Shown one piece after another: positions 16,465 to 26,051 of a stretch of 64,000 nucleotides of DNA. Position 1 is the stretch's first letter. The number at the start of each line of letters is the position of its first letter. The notes beneath the pieces were generated by a model. That model was given only the letters and a program-made list of their open reading frames with translations, was not told the origin of the DNA and searched no databases. The DNA is from Rhodoplanes sp963724735 (lineage in GTDB: Bacteria > Pseudomonadota > Alphaproteobacteria > Rhizobiales > Xanthobacteraceae): the NCBI GenBank assembly GCA_963724735.1, contig CAVRVX010000010.1, forward strand, positions 1 through 64,000. Direction: 5' to 3'. Position numbers and translations under genes: made by a program.

Positions 16465-17307
16465 TTACAACAGCGAGCGTGTAAAGCCGCGCCCGATCCA
16501 GCGATAAAACGGCGCCGGAAGGTCGTGGGTGAAGCCCGCTGCGATGCGGAGCTCGAGCTCGCCGAGCACGGCCTTGGTGATCGGCGGCATGTCGAGCCGT
16601 TCGGCCTCAGTCAACGGGAGCCAGACCAGCTCGATCAGCTCGGCATCCGGCCCCACCACGCCCTCGACCTGGCCGGTGACCGCATTCGCATCAAGCGCAA
16701 AGAAACGCGTGTCGAAACGGCGCGGCCGGCGCGGCGGGGTAACCGCCCGCGCGATGAAGTGCATCGCCGCGAGATCGGGAAGCAGGCGGGACGCCGCTGA
16801 GGGCGGCAGCTGGCCGCCAGTCGCGCCCGGAAGTTCGCCGATCGGCTGGCCGAAGATCAGCCCGGTCTCCTCGAAGGTTTCGCGGATCGCGGCGATCGCG
16901 AAGGCGCGCGCCTTGGCGATGCTCGGGCGCTGCGTCTGCACCATCAGGCGCGCCGCCACCTGAGGATCGAGCTCGCTCGCCGCATTGGCGATGCGATCGG
17001 TCGGCTCGACCCGTCCGCCGGGAAAAACGAACTTGCCGGGGAGGAATTTGTGGCGCGCGTGTCGGAGCCCGAGGAGCACTTTCGGCGCGTCGCCCGAGCG
17101 ATCGATCACGATCAGCGTTGCGGCGTCGCGCGGGCGCAGGTTTGGATGCGACCGGTCGCGGTCGACACGATTGAGTTCGTCGGTGAGCCGGCGCGCGATT
17201 TCGTCCGCATCAGCGTCGACAGCGCCATTGGATGCGGCGCCTTCTCCTGTTTCGACCGGATCGGCATTGGCGGCGGGCGATCGATTGTCAGGGGGATCAT
17301 TCGACAT
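16465..17307 (-). CDS. NUDIX hydrolase
   Basis: A 280-aa NUDIX protein. The domain begins near residue 60 (RDAATLIVIDRSG), with GKFVFPGGRVEPTDR, and the Nudix helix AIRETFEETGLIFG carries the metal-binding REXXEE core. There is an insertion of about 40 residues between the GG and the RE parts of the Nudix box, as in the NUDT19-like/CoA-pyrophosphatase-related branch. The first 45 residues are low-complexity and acidic. It is transcribed after rnr toward rpmG, a conserved Rhizobiales order. Confidence 0.88.
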   Translation of the reverse strand: MSNDPPDNRSPAANADPVETGEGAASNGAVDADADEIARRLTDELNRVDRDRSHPNLRPRDAATLIVIDRSGDAPKVLLGLRHARHKFLPGKFVFPGGRVEPTDRIANAASELDPQVAARLMVQTQRPSIAKARAFAIAAIRETFEETGLIFGQPIGELPGATGGQLPPSAASRLLPDLAAMHFIARAVTPPRRPRRFDTRFFALDANAVTGQVEGVVGPDAELIELVWLPLTEAERLDMPPITKAVLGELELRIAAGFTHDLPAPFYRWIGRGFTRSLL

Positions 17308-17385
17308 GATGGTCCCATACAGGAAATTTCGGATGGCTTGAATGGTAGAGCGGCACGATGAGCAGATTAATACTCACACGGCAGG

Positions 17386-19719
17386 TCAGCGATTGCGGCC
17401 GCGCTTGGACATGCGTTCGTGCAGTCGGCCGCGACGCGGTGAGCGCTGACTTCCCTCGCTGCGCCCCTCCGACAGGACTTCGAAGCGCAAGGCTCCCGCA
17501 ACCGGCGCAGCCTCGGTCAAGCGGACGGTGACTTTGTCGCCGAGGCGATAGGCCACGCCGCTCGTCTCGCCGACGAGCGCGTGTTGCGCCTCGCGGTAAC
17601 GGAAATAATCCTGGCCGAGCGCCGCGGCGGGAACGAAGCCGTCGGCGCCCGTCTCGTCCAGCTTCACGAACAATCCCGCACGCGCCGCGCCGCTGATGTG
17701 CCCGTCAAAGACGGCGCCCACGCGGTCAGAGAGATGGTGGGCGATCAGGCGATCGGCGGTCTCGCGCTCGGCCGCCATGGCGCGGCGTTCGCAGGCGGAG
17801 ATCCGTGCTGCGACCTCGCCGAGCGACCGCACGTCCTCCTGCTCGGGCAGCCCGTCGCGCCCGAGCTTGAGGGCGCGGATCAGGGCGCGGTGCACAAGCA
17901 GATCGGCGTAGCGGCGGATCGGCGAGGTGAAATGCGCGTAGCGGCGTAGATTGAGGCCGAAATGCCCGTAATTCTCGGCGGCATACTCGGCCTGCGCCTG
18001 GCTGCGCAGCACCACCTCGTTGACAAGGCTCTCGACGTCGCGCCCTTTCACGCGTGCGAGGATGCGGTTGAACTGGTCGGGTCGCAGCGCGCCCGCCTTG
18101 GGCAGGGAAATGTCCAACGTGGCGAGAAACTCGCGCAGGGCATTGAGCTTGTCGAGCGTCGGCTCGTCATGCACGCGGTAGACGAGCGGCATGCGTGCGC
18201 GTTCGATCGCTTCGGCCGCCGCGACATTGGCGAGAATCATGAACTCCTCGATTAGGCGATGGGAGTCGAGCCGCTGAGGCATAATCACCCGATCGACCGT
18301 GAAGTCGGGTTTGAGCAGGATCTTTCGTTCCGGCAGGTCAAGATCGAGCGGGCTGCGGTCGTCGCGGGCGCGCTTCAAGGCGGCGTAGGCGGCGTAGAGC
18401 GGCTCGATCACGAGCGGAAGCAGCGGCTCGGTGGTCGGGTCGGGCGCATCCTCGATCGCCGCCTGGGCCTGGGCGTAGTGCAGGCGGGCGATCGACCGCA
18501 TCATCACGCGATGAAAGGCATGACCGCGCTTGCGGCCCTGCGCGTCGATCACCACGCGCGCGACCAGCGCCGGCCGGTCCTCGTTCGGCCTGAGCGAGCA
18601 CAAATCGTTGGAGATGCGCTCGGGAAGCATCGGCACCACCCGGTCGGGAAAGTAGACCGAGTTGCCGCGCGCAAGCGCTTCGCGGTCGAGCGCCGAGCCG
18701 GGGCGAACGTAACAGGCGACATCGGCGATCGCGACATTGACCACGAATCCGCCCGGGTTGTTCGGATCGGTGTCCGGCCGCGCGAACACCGCGTCGTCGT
18801 GGTCCTTGGCGTCGATCGGATCGATGGTGACGAAGGGCACTTCGCGCCAGTCCTCGCGCCCATCGAGGGTTGCGGGCCTGGCCGTTTCAGCCTCTTGCAG
18901 CGTCTCGCGCGAGAACGCGTGCGGAATCCCATGCGCATGGATGGCGATCAGGCTGACCGTGCGCTCGCTTACGAGCGAGCCCAGCCTCTGCTTGACCTTC
19001 GCGACAGCTTGGCCGAGCCGTCCGTGTCGGCTCACCTCGACCGCGACGAGGTCGCCCTCCTGAGCGTCGAGCGTGTCATCTGGACGAATGGCAAGCTCGC
19101 GCCCGAGGCTCCGCTTCTCGACGGGAACCAGCCGCCCCCCGCCGCCGGGCACGCTGCGAAAAACGCCGAGCGCCCGGTGCTTCGCCCGGTCGATCACTTT
19201 GATCGGGCGCCCGCGATGGCGGATGCCGCCATCCGTCTCGGCAGTTTCCTCGGTTCGCACGAGCGCGCGATCGCCTACGCCCGGGACCTCCCCGGGACGC
19301 GCGCGGCGCGGCACGTGAAGACGGATTCGCGGCGGCGGACCATAAGCCTCCTCGTCCCACTCGGTCGGGGTGGCGATCAATTCGCCGTCGGCGTCGCGAC
19401 CGACGATGTCGGCAAGTACGACTGGGGGGAGGGCGCCGGCCGGGTGCAGCTTCCTGCGGCGACGCTCAATTCGGCCTTCGTCGGCAAGCTCCCTGAGCAT
19501 CGCCTTGAGGCTTGCGCGATCCGCATTCTTCAGGCCGAAGGCGCGCGCAAGCTCGCGGGTGCCAACTTCGCCCTGCTGCGTCGCGATGAAGGCGAGCAGG
19601 TCGTCTTTGGAGGGGAGGCCCGGAGTGGATTTGCCGCGCGGAGGGGCCAATGAAACGTCGTCCGTTATCGATGAATCCCAGATTGTTCGCAAACGATTCG
19701 CCGCAACACCGGCGGCCAT
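17386..19719 (-). CDS. rnr: Ribonuclease R
   Basis: A 777-aa RNase II-family exoribonuclease. The N-terminal helix-turn-helix region (LPSKDDLLAFIATQQGEVG) is followed by cold-shock OB domains. The RNB catalytic domain carries VTIDPIDAKDHDDAVF with the four metal-binding Asp residues. A C-terminal S1 domain (GAVFDGHISGAARAGLFVKLD) and a basic tail (RRGRLHERMSKRGRNR) complete it. It degrades structured RNA 3' to 5' and takes part in rRNA/mRNA quality control. Long open frames on the opposite strand are shadows of its biased codon use. Confidence 0.95.
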   Translation of the reverse strand: MAAGVAANRLRTIWDSSITDDVSLAPPRGKSTPGLPSKDDLLAFIATQQGEVGTRELARAFGLKNADRASLKAMLRELADEGRIERRRRKLHPAGALPPVVLADIVGRDADGELIATPTEWDEEAYGPPPRIRLHVPRRARPGEVPGVGDRALVRTEETAETDGGIRHRGRPIKVIDRAKHRALGVFRSVPGGGGRLVPVEKRSLGRELAIRPDDTLDAQEGDLVAVEVSRHGRLGQAVAKVKQRLGSLVSERTVSLIAIHAHGIPHAFSRETLQEAETARPATLDGREDWREVPFVTIDPIDAKDHDDAVFARPDTDPNNPGGFVVNVAIADVACYVRPGSALDREALARGNSVYFPDRVVPMLPERISNDLCSLRPNEDRPALVARVVIDAQGRKRGHAFHRVMMRSIARLHYAQAQAAIEDAPDPTTEPLLPLVIEPLYAAYAALKRARDDRSPLDLDLPERKILLKPDFTVDRVIMPQRLDSHRLIEEFMILANVAAAEAIERARMPLVYRVHDEPTLDKLNALREFLATLDISLPKAGALRPDQFNRILARVKGRDVESLVNEVVLRSQAQAEYAAENYGHFGLNLRRYAHFTSPIRRYADLLVHRALIRALKLGRDGLPEQEDVRSLGEVAARISACERRAMAAERETADRLIAHHLSDRVGAVFDGHISGAARAGLFVKLDETGADGFVPAAALGQDYFRYREAQHALVGETSGVAYRLGDKVTVRLTEAAPVAGALRFEVLSEGRSEGSQRSPRRGRLHERMSKRGRNR

Positions 19720-19920
19720 TTCAGAGTTAAGGAGGGCGGGTCTCGATCAGACGGCGCCTTAGCACCTTGAGGTAAGCAGAGGCGGACGATTTCGCCAGAG
19801 TGAAGGCGCGTGCGTGTAACGAGGACAAGGTTTGGCTCACCGATGCGAAGCGTTGGTCAAGGGATTTGGGGGCGTTAACCGGCTGGCGCCCCTCGTCGAG
19901 CCGCGATAAAGCCTGCCCGC

Positions 19921-20532
19921 ATGTCCGCGCAAGAGCCCCGAGGGGACCCCGAACAAGACCCGCCACAAACCGACGGCCCGGCAGTCGCGGCGCCCGTGCG
20001 CCCGTCGCTCCTCGAATTGACGCTTGCGTTCGCCAAGGTTTCGCTCGCCGGATTCGGCGGCATCCTGCCGTGGTGGCGGCGCATGCTCGTCGAAGAGAGG
20101 CGATGGATGACCGCGGAGGAGTTCAACAAGCTATTTGCAATGTGTCAGTTTCTGCCCGGCCCGAATGTCGTGAACATGGCGGCGGTTTTCGGCCTCAGGC
20201 TGCACGGCGTGGTCGGCTCTGTGAGCGCCGTCTTCGCGCTCAGCGCCCCGCCTGTCGCGCTGATGATCATAGCCGGCATCCTGTATGCCCGTTACGGCGG
20301 CGCCCTCGGGATCAGCGGAGCCCTGGCTGGGCTCGCGGCGGGAGTCGCAGGCTTAATGATCGCGACTGCTATCCGCATGGCGGAGCCATTGGTTCGCCGC
20401 CGCATCGGTCCGGAACCGCTGGTCGCCATCGCGGCCTTCGTCGCCATCGGCCTTCTTCGGCTGCCGCTCGTTCCCGTGCTTGCGGTGTTGGCGCCGGTCA
20501 GCATTGCGCTGGCGTGGTGGGTGCGGCGATGA
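19921..20532 (+). CDS. chrA: Chromate transporter ChrA, N-terminal half (short-chain CHR)
   Basis: A 203-aa single-domain CHR protein. The hallmark motifs are FAKVSLAGFGGILPWW, a FLPGPNVVNMA segment near residue 80 and several hydrophobic helices after it. Short-chain CHR proteins work as pairs of half-size subunits encoded side by side, and the second half follows immediately with a 4-base ATGA overlap. The pair is expected to export chromate or a related anion using the membrane potential. A Pro/Glu-rich leader of about 25 residues precedes the first helix. Confidence 0.88.
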   Translation: MSAQEPRGDPEQDPPQTDGPAVAAPVRPSLLELTLAFAKVSLAGFGGILPWWRRMLVEERRWMTAEEFNKLFAMCQFLPGPNVVNMAAVFGLRLHGVVGSVSAVFALSAPPVALMIIAGILYARYGGALGISGALAGLAAGVAGLMIATAIRMAEPLVRRRIGPEPLVAIAAFVAIGLLRLPLVPVLAVLAPVSIALAWWVRR

Positions 20533-21062
20533 AGGCCGACTGGGACCTGCTCCTTGCGCTCGTGCTGCAGTTTGCATTGATCTCGCTGCTCGCGATCGGC
20601 GGCGCCAATGCGGTCGTCCCGGAGATGCACCGTGAGGTTGTCGACCTCCGCCACTGGGTCACCGATGTGCAATTCGGCGAGCTCTTCGCGATCTCGCAGG
20701 CGGCGCCTGGCCCGAATGTGATGATCGTGGCGTTGATCGGCCAATATGTCGGTGGCCCGCTTGGCGCCATCCTGGCCATGACGGCGATGTGCGGCCCAAC
20801 TGCCGTGCTCGCGTGCGGAGTGGCCAAGGTGTTCGACCGCTACCGCAGCTCACGTTGGCGCCGAGCAGTCGAGGCGGGGCTCGTGCCGGTCACGATCGGC
20901 CTGGTCGCTGCAACCGCGTGGATTATCGCCCGCGCCGCCGATCGGAGCTGGGTCGCGGTCGTCGTCACCGTCGCTGTCTTGGGATTGACCCGCTGGACGC
21001 GGATCAATCCGCTGTTCGCACTCGGCGCGGCTGCGATCATTGGATTCGCGGGACTTTTGTGA
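20529..21062 (+). CDS. chrA: Chromate transporter ChrA, C-terminal half (short-chain CHR)
   Basis: A 177-aa CHR domain beginning MKADWDLLLALVLQFALISLL. Conserved features are LAIGGANAVVPEMHREVV, ISQAAPGPNVMIVALIGQYV and terminal hydrophobic helices. The PGPN motif matches that of the first half. The reading frame overlaps the stop of the first half (ATGA), so translation is coupled and the two form an antiparallel-type heterodimer by analogy with characterised short CHR pairs. Confidence 0.9.
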   Translation: MKADWDLLLALVLQFALISLLAIGGANAVVPEMHREVVDLRHWVTDVQFGELFAISQAAPGPNVMIVALIGQYVGGPLGAILAMTAMCGPTAVLACGVAKVFDRYRSSRWRRAVEAGLVPVTIGLVAATAWIIARAADRSWVAVVVTVAVLGLTRWTRINPLFALGAAAIIGFAGLL

Positions 21063-21197
21063 GTACGGACCGCCGCCGTCGGTCCTCGGTGTCGCATGTC
21101 ACTTATTCGTCATGGGTTTGCTTCCTGACGATGGCGACCTTGTGCTAGGAGAATTGCAAGGCTGCTTTCAAGGCCACGGGTGGACAAGGAGGAATGC

Positions 21198-22019
21198 ATG
21201 TCGGAGGGGGTTCAATCCTCGCAATCGGCTGCTGTCGAACAGTCTCATCGCATCGCGGCGGTTTTGGTTCCGGGGGTGGTCGGCCTTGCTTCGCTGGCAG
21301 AATACTGGAGAACGGCGTCAGGATCGCATTCCGGCGAGGCCTTGCTGATTTGCGGCATCGGACTCCTCGCCCTGGCCGGCGTCGTCCTCGTCCTTCGGTT
21401 GGTTATTCACAATCCGCGCGATTATTACGGCGGCCTCGCCTTGCTCGCGGTCGCGCTGTTCGCCATCTGGGCCTCGAGCGACCTGCCCGGCATGCGCGGC
21501 TTCGCCTTCGGTCCGGGCACCGCGCCGCGCTTGTTTGCCTTCGTTCTCGGCGCGTTGGGCGTCGTTGTGATGCTTGTCGGGCTTTTCGTGGAAGGGCCCG
21601 GCCTCGAACGCTACGATATTCGCGCCCCCGTGCTCCTGGTCGCCGCGGTGTTTTTCTTGGGCTTCGGCCAGGGCACGGCGATGAAGGTGGTCGCCGCGGT
21701 CGCGGCGGCGTTGGGCGTCTTGATCGCAGTAATCGGGATGCTGCGCGAGAACAATCAATACATACGCGGACCGTTGTTCATCGTCGCCGGGATTTTGTTT
21801 TTTGCGCTGACCATCCGGCAGTTCGGGCTCGTCTTCGCGAGCTATTGCAGCATTGTGATCGCCGCCTTCGCGACCGACGAGGTGCGCTGGTTCGAAACGC
21901 TGATCTGGGCCGCGTTCTTGACGCTGTTCTGCGTCCTCTTGTTCCCGATCGCGCTCAATCTGCCGCTCCAGCTGTGGCCGATCAATCTGACCTTCAAAAC
22001 CATGTTTCAGTTCCTCTAG
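21198..22019 (+). CDS. tctB: Tripartite tricarboxylate transporter TctB-like subunit, long form
   Basis: A 273-aa membrane protein placed directly before tctA. The first part (about residues 60-110) has the TctB signature: GGLALLAVALFAIWASSDLPGMRGFAFGPGTAPRL split over two helices. TctB proteins are usually about 150-180 residues with four helices; here extra helices follow (GVLIAVIGMLRENNQYI onward). The start at 21198 is chosen because AAGGAGG precedes it at good spacing. An upstream GTG (21180) has no such site. It serves as the small membrane subunit of the uptake system. Confidence 0.82.
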   Translation: MSEGVQSSQSAAVEQSHRIAAVLVPGVVGLASLAEYWRTASGSHSGEALLICGIGLLALAGVVLVLRLVIHNPRDYYGGLALLAVALFAIWASSDLPGMRGFAFGPGTAPRLFAFVLGALGVVVMLVGLFVEGPGLERYDIRAPVLLVAAVFFLGFGQGTAMKVVAAVAAALGVLIAVIGMLRENNQYIRGPLFIVAGILFFALTIRQFGLVFASYCSIVIAAFATDEVRWFETLIWAAFLTLFCVLLFPIALNLPLQLWPINLTFKTMFQFL

Positions 22020-22050
22020 GCCGATCTGCGACAGCGGGTGAATCATCGCC

Positions 22051-23607
22051 ATGACCGAACTTCTGCAAAATCTCGCCCTCGGCTTCGGCGTCGTCTTCCA
22101 AGTTGCTTGGATGAAGCTGAGCCTGTTTGGCTTCGATATCTCTATTCCAGTGGTGATGAACATTTTCCTCTGCATGATCGGCGCCTTGGTCGGCACGTTG
22201 ATCGGCGTGCTGCCCGGCGTCGGGCCGCTCGCCACCATCGCCATGCTGCTGCCGATCACTTTCGGTCTGCCGCCGGTCGGCGCGCTGATCATGTTGGCCG
22301 GCATCTATTACGGGGCCCAGTATGGCGGCTCCACAACGTCGATCCTGGTGAACATACCGGGCGAGGCATCCTCGGTGGTCACGACGCTCGACGGCCACCA
22401 GATGGCGCGCCAAGGAAGGGCAGGGCCGGCGCTCGCGATCGCCGCGCTCGGCTCATTCTTTGCGGGCTGCGTCGCGACCGTGCTGGTGGCGGCGCTCGGC
22501 GCTCCGCTCACCTCGATCGCGTTGATGTTCGGACCGGCAGAGTACTTTTCGCTGATGGTCCTCGGCCTCGTCTTCGCCGTCGTGCTCGCCAAGGGCTCTA
22601 TCCTGAAGGCGATCACGATGATCATGTTCGGGCTGCTGCTGTCGATGATCGGCTCCGACATCGAAACCGGCCAGTCGCGCATGGGCTTTGATATCCCCGA
22701 ACTCGCCGACGGCATCGGCTTCGTCGTGGTCGCCATGGGCGTGTTCGGCTTCGGCGAGATCATGCGCAATCTCGAAACGACGTCGGCGCGCGACGTCGTC
22801 AAGGCGAAGCTCACGGGGTTGATGCCGACTTGGCCCGATCTCAAGGCCTCTGCCGGACCGATCGGACGCGGCACGGCGTTGGGCTCGATCCTCGGCATTC
22901 TGCCGGGCGGAGGCGCCGTCATCGCCGCATTCGCCGCCTATACCTTCGAGAAAAAGATGTCGAAGGACCCGTCGCGCTTCGGCCGCGGCGCGATCGAAGG
23001 CGTGGCGGCGCCCGAAAGCGCAAACAATGCGGCGGCGCAGACCTCGTTCATTCCCTTGCTCACGCTCGGCATCCCGCCCAATGCGGTGATGGCCCTGATG
23101 GTCGGCGCCATGACCATTCACGGCATCGTGCCGGGGCCGCAGGTCATGCTCAAACAGCCGCAGCTGTTCTGGGGCATGATCGCCTCGATGTGGATCGGCA
23201 ATCTGATGCTGATCATCATCAATTTGCCGATGATCGGTTTCTGGGTGCGCCTCTTGCGCGTTCCCTACCGGATGTTGTTCCCGGCGATCCTGATCTTCTG
23301 CTGCATCGGCGTTTACTCGATCAACAACGCTCCGACCGACGTCATCATGACCGCGGCTTTCGGCTTGGTTGGCTATTTTCTCGTCAAACATGATTTCGAG
23401 CCTGCCCCGATGCTGCTCGGCTTCGTGCTCGGCCCGCTGATGGAGGAGAATCTCCGCCGGGCGATCCTTATCGCGCGCGGCGATGCGTTGACCTTCTTTA
23501 CCCGGCCGATCTCGGGAGGACTGCTCGCGGTTGCGATTCTAATGCTCGTGGTCGCCGTTCTGCCGATGATCCGGCAACGGCGCGAGCAGGTCTTTGTCGA
23601 GGAGTGA
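22051..23607 (+). CDS. tctA: Tripartite tricarboxylate transporter permease TctA
   Basis: A 518-aa permease with about 12 hydrophobic segments. Family motifs are GTLIGVLPGVGPLATIAMLL near residue 50, YYGAQYGGSTTSILVNIPGE near residue 87, GILPGGGAVIAAF and PESANNAAAQTSFIPLLTLG. These glycine-rich loops form the substrate path. It works with TctB and a periplasmic Bug/TctC protein to import di/tricarboxylates using an ion gradient. It starts 31 bases after tctB. Confidence 0.94.
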   Translation: MTELLQNLALGFGVVFQVAWMKLSLFGFDISIPVVMNIFLCMIGALVGTLIGVLPGVGPLATIAMLLPITFGLPPVGALIMLAGIYYGAQYGGSTTSILVNIPGEASSVVTTLDGHQMARQGRAGPALAIAALGSFFAGCVATVLVAALGAPLTSIALMFGPAEYFSLMVLGLVFAVVLAKGSILKAITMIMFGLLLSMIGSDIETGQSRMGFDIPELADGIGFVVVAMGVFGFGEIMRNLETTSARDVVKAKLTGLMPTWPDLKASAGPIGRGTALGSILGILPGGGAVIAAFAAYTFEKKMSKDPSRFGRGAIEGVAAPESANNAAAQTSFIPLLTLGIPPNAVMALMVGAMTIHGIVPGPQVMLKQPQLFWGMIASMWIGNLMLIIINLPMIGFWVRLLRVPYRMLFPAILIFCCIGVYSINNAPTDVIMTAAFGLVGYFLVKHDFEPAPMLLGFVLGPLMEENLRRAILIARGDALTFFTRPISGGLLAVAILMLVVAVLPMIRQRREQVFVEE

Positions 23608-23634
23608 GCGGATCGCTACGACAATGCCGAGACG

Positions 23635-23666
23635 CGCGGGCCGCTTCTTTTCGAGTGCGGCCCGCG
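23635..23666. other. Stable hairpin between tctA and tctC
   Basis: CGCGGGCCGC and GCGGCCCGCG form a perfect 10-bp stem around a 12-base loop, about 27 bases after the tctA stop. There is no U-run. It may attenuate or stabilise the transcript between the membrane and binding-protein genes. Confidence 0.45.
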
Positions 23667-23871
23667 ATATGCGACAGCCTGTCACAGGCTCGAAATGGGA
23701 CATCCTGCGATGAGCAACGATACTGTCGCGGCCTCGACAGCTCGTGCGATCCGCCGGTCATTGAACGAAGTCTATCCGCCGAACGGGAATGGCTGTCGAA
23801 CAATCAGCGGGGTGACGCAGCGCCCCCGATCCGGTGGCGCCTAGGTTAGAGGAAACCAGAAGGGGATCCGC

Positions 23872-24855
23872 ATGCCAGTGCGAAGAACTGTTATCGCGAT
23901 GCTCGCAGCCGCCGGACTGATGTGGGGCGCGCTTCCGGCCGCCGCTCAGGATTACCCGAACCGCCCGATCACCCTGATCGTGCCGTTTGCCGCGGGCGGA
24001 CCGACCGACGTGATTTCACGCATCGTGGCCGACCACATGTCGAAGACGCTGGGCCAGCAGATCGTGGTCGAAAACGTGGTCGGCGCAGGCGGAACCACCG
24101 GCTCGGCGCGCGCAAAACGCGCGGCTCCTGACGGCTACACGATCGAGATGGGGCACATGGGGACTCACGCCGCGGCGCCCGCGCTCTATCCGAACCTCGC
24201 CTACAATCCGGAAACCGACTTCGTGCCGATCGGGCTTGCGGCCGGCACTCCGATTCTGATCGTCGCCCGCAAGGATTTCCCTGCCAAGGATTTGGGCGAA
24301 TTCGTCAAGTACCTGAAGGCGAATGAAAGCAAGATCAACGAAGCGCATGCGGGCGTCGGCTCGGTGTCCTATACGACCTGCACGCTGCTCAACTCGGTCC
24401 TCAACATCAAGCCCACCGCCGTGCCGTTCAACGGGACCGGTCCCGCGCTGAACGCGATGCTCGGCAGTCAGGTCGACTATATGTGCGACCAGATCGTCAA
24501 CCTCGTCTCGCAGATCGAGGGCGGCGCCATCAAGGCCTACGCGATCGCCACGCCCAACCGCAATCCCGTGCTTCCCAATGTCCCGACCACCAAGGAAGGC
24601 GGCCTGCCTGAATACGAAGTGTCGGCATGGAACATGCTGTTCGCTCCGAAGGGGACGCCGCAGCCGATCGTCGACAAACTCACCGATGCGCTCGACAAGG
24701 CGCTCAATGACGAGACGACGCGCAAGCGGCTGCTCGAGCTTGGCAGCGACATTCCGGACGCACCGCGCCGTGGCCAGCAAGCGGGCGCCGAACTCGTCAA
24801 GAAGGAAGTTGCGCGCTGGACCCCGGTGCTGAAGGCGGCGCAGGCGCAGAATTAG
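23872..24855 (+). CDS. tctC: Bug/TctC family periplasmic substrate-binding protein
   Basis: A 327-aa Bug receptor with signal peptide ending GALPAAAQDYP. The opening PNRPITLIVPFAAGGPTDVI and the GAGGTTGSARAKRAAPDGYT segment are diagnostic of the family. These residues cradle a carboxylate group of the ligand. It delivers substrate to TctA/TctB. It is separated from tctA by about 260 bases with a hairpin, yet follows the same direction, so probably one operon with internal processing. The ligand cannot be inferred. Confidence 0.93.
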   Translation: MPVRRTVIAMLAAAGLMWGALPAAAQDYPNRPITLIVPFAAGGPTDVISRIVADHMSKTLGQQIVVENVVGAGGTTGSARAKRAAPDGYTIEMGHMGTHAAAPALYPNLAYNPETDFVPIGLAAGTPILIVARKDFPAKDLGEFVKYLKANESKINEAHAGVGSVSYTTCTLLNSVLNIKPTAVPFNGTGPALNAMLGSQVDYMCDQIVNLVSQIEGGAIKAYAIATPNRNPVLPNVPTTKEGGLPEYEVSAWNMLFAPKGTPQPIVDKLTDALDKALNDETTRKRLLELGSDIPDAPRRGQQAGAELVKKEVARWTPVLKAAQAQN

Positions 24856-24895
24856 CTCCGCCCATCCGAGACGCTTTCGTCGGTAGATCGCGAAA

Positions 24896-24927
24896 AACGC
24901 CCGTTCCGCCTCGGCGGAACGGGCGTT
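24896..24927 (+). terminator. Rho-independent-type terminator after tctC
   Basis: AACGCCCGTTCCGC and GCGGAACGGGCGTT form a perfect 14-bp stem with loop CTCG, followed by ATTCTTTG. The A-rich 5' side (GAAAAAC) would also serve the opposite strand. Confidence 0.8.
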
Positions 24928-24986
24928 ATTCTTTGTGCTCCGACTCGCCGTCCCGCGTTGCGGGCAGCCGGCCTTAAGCGACGCTC

Positions 24987-25781
24987 ATGCGCCAGTATCA
25001 CGACTTGATGGAACGCATTCTCACCGAAGGGGTGGAGAAGCACGACCGCACGGGGACGGGGACCCTCTCCGTCTTCGGTCACCAGATGCGTTTCGACCTC
25101 GCGGACGGCTTCCCGCTCGTCACCACCAAGAAGCTGCACCTAAAGTCGATCGTCTATGAGCTCCTGTGGTTTCTTGCGGGCGATACGAACGTGAAGTTCC
25201 TCAACGAGCACGGCGTCACGATCTGGGATGAATGGGCGGACCCGCGGGGCGATCTGGGTCCTGTCTACGGCGCGCAGTGGCGTTCCTGGCCCGCCCGCGA
25301 CGGCGGCGCGATCGACCAGATCGCCAATGTCGTGGCTATGATCCGGCGCAATCCGGATTCGCGGCGCCTGATCGTCACGGCCTGGAATCCGGCTGATATC
25401 GAGCGCATGGCGCTGCCGCCCTGCCACTGCCTGTTCCAATTCTACGTTGCAGAGGGGCGGCTCTCTTGTCAGCTCTATCAGCGCTCCGCCGACGTCTTTC
25501 TCGGCGTGCCGTTCAATATCGCCTCCTACGCGCTGCTCACCCTCATGGTCGCGCAGGTGACCGGGCTCGCGGCCGGCGAGTTCATTCACACATTCGGCGA
25601 CGCCCACCTCTATCTCAATCATCTGAAGCAGGCGAAGCTTCAGCTGTCCCGTGCGCCGCGCCCGCTGCCGGTGATGCGGCTCAATCCCGCGGTGACTGAC
25701 CTGTTCGCGTTCCGCTACGAGGATTTCGCGGTCGAGGGCTACGATCCGCATCCGCACATCAAGGCCGCCGTTGCCGTTTAG
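24987..25781 (+). CDS. thyA: Thymidylate synthase
   Basis: A 264-aa ThyA, the same length as the E. coli enzyme. DRTGTGTLSVFG, the dimer/phosphate Arg segment SRRLIVTAW, catalytic Cys in LPPCHCLFQFYV, and the C-terminal DPHPHIKAAVAV are all conserved. It methylates dUMP to dTMP with methylene-THF, releasing dihydrofolate, and therefore depends on a dihydrofolate reductase. In related genomes folA lies close by; here the nearest folA is a truncated remnant at 31.05-31.42 kb. Confidence 0.97.
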   Translation: MRQYHDLMERILTEGVEKHDRTGTGTLSVFGHQMRFDLADGFPLVTTKKLHLKSIVYELLWFLAGDTNVKFLNEHGVTIWDEWADPRGDLGPVYGAQWRSWPARDGGAIDQIANVVAMIRRNPDSRRLIVTAWNPADIERMALPPCHCLFQFYVAEGRLSCQLYQRSADVFLGVPFNIASYALLTLMVAQVTGLAAGEFIHTFGDAHLYLNHLKQAKLQLSRAPRPLPVMRLNPAVTDLFAFRYEDFAVEGYDPHPHIKAAVAV

Positions 25782-26051
25782 AGCGATTTCCGATCGCGTG
25801 GGGCGGATTTGCCCGACTTATCCGGTGCTCACGGCGTCTTCTGTGGCGAACAGTTCTCCCTCCGCCGCGAAATGCTCTCCTCGATAGAAGAGTATGTTCT
25901 TTCTCTCTTGCGCGAGAGGCGACGGGGATGGATGTAGCAGCGCGCGTTCTGTGCCGGCAAGGAGGGTTCCCCGTTGCGTTCGTGGCAAGTATCGTTGACC
26001 CGGTTTTTCGCGAGCAAGGACTCACGCAAAAAGAGACGGCGGAAGGAGGGG

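Noticed and set aside
18259..19653. A 464-codon open frame on the plus strand opposite rnr
   Set aside because: Its product is Arg/Gly/His-rich with no family pattern; it mirrors the codon bias of RNase R on the other strand.
22453..23391. A 312-codon open frame opposite tctA
   Set aside because: Extremely rich in Arg, Asp and His with no hydrophobic core; antisense shadow.
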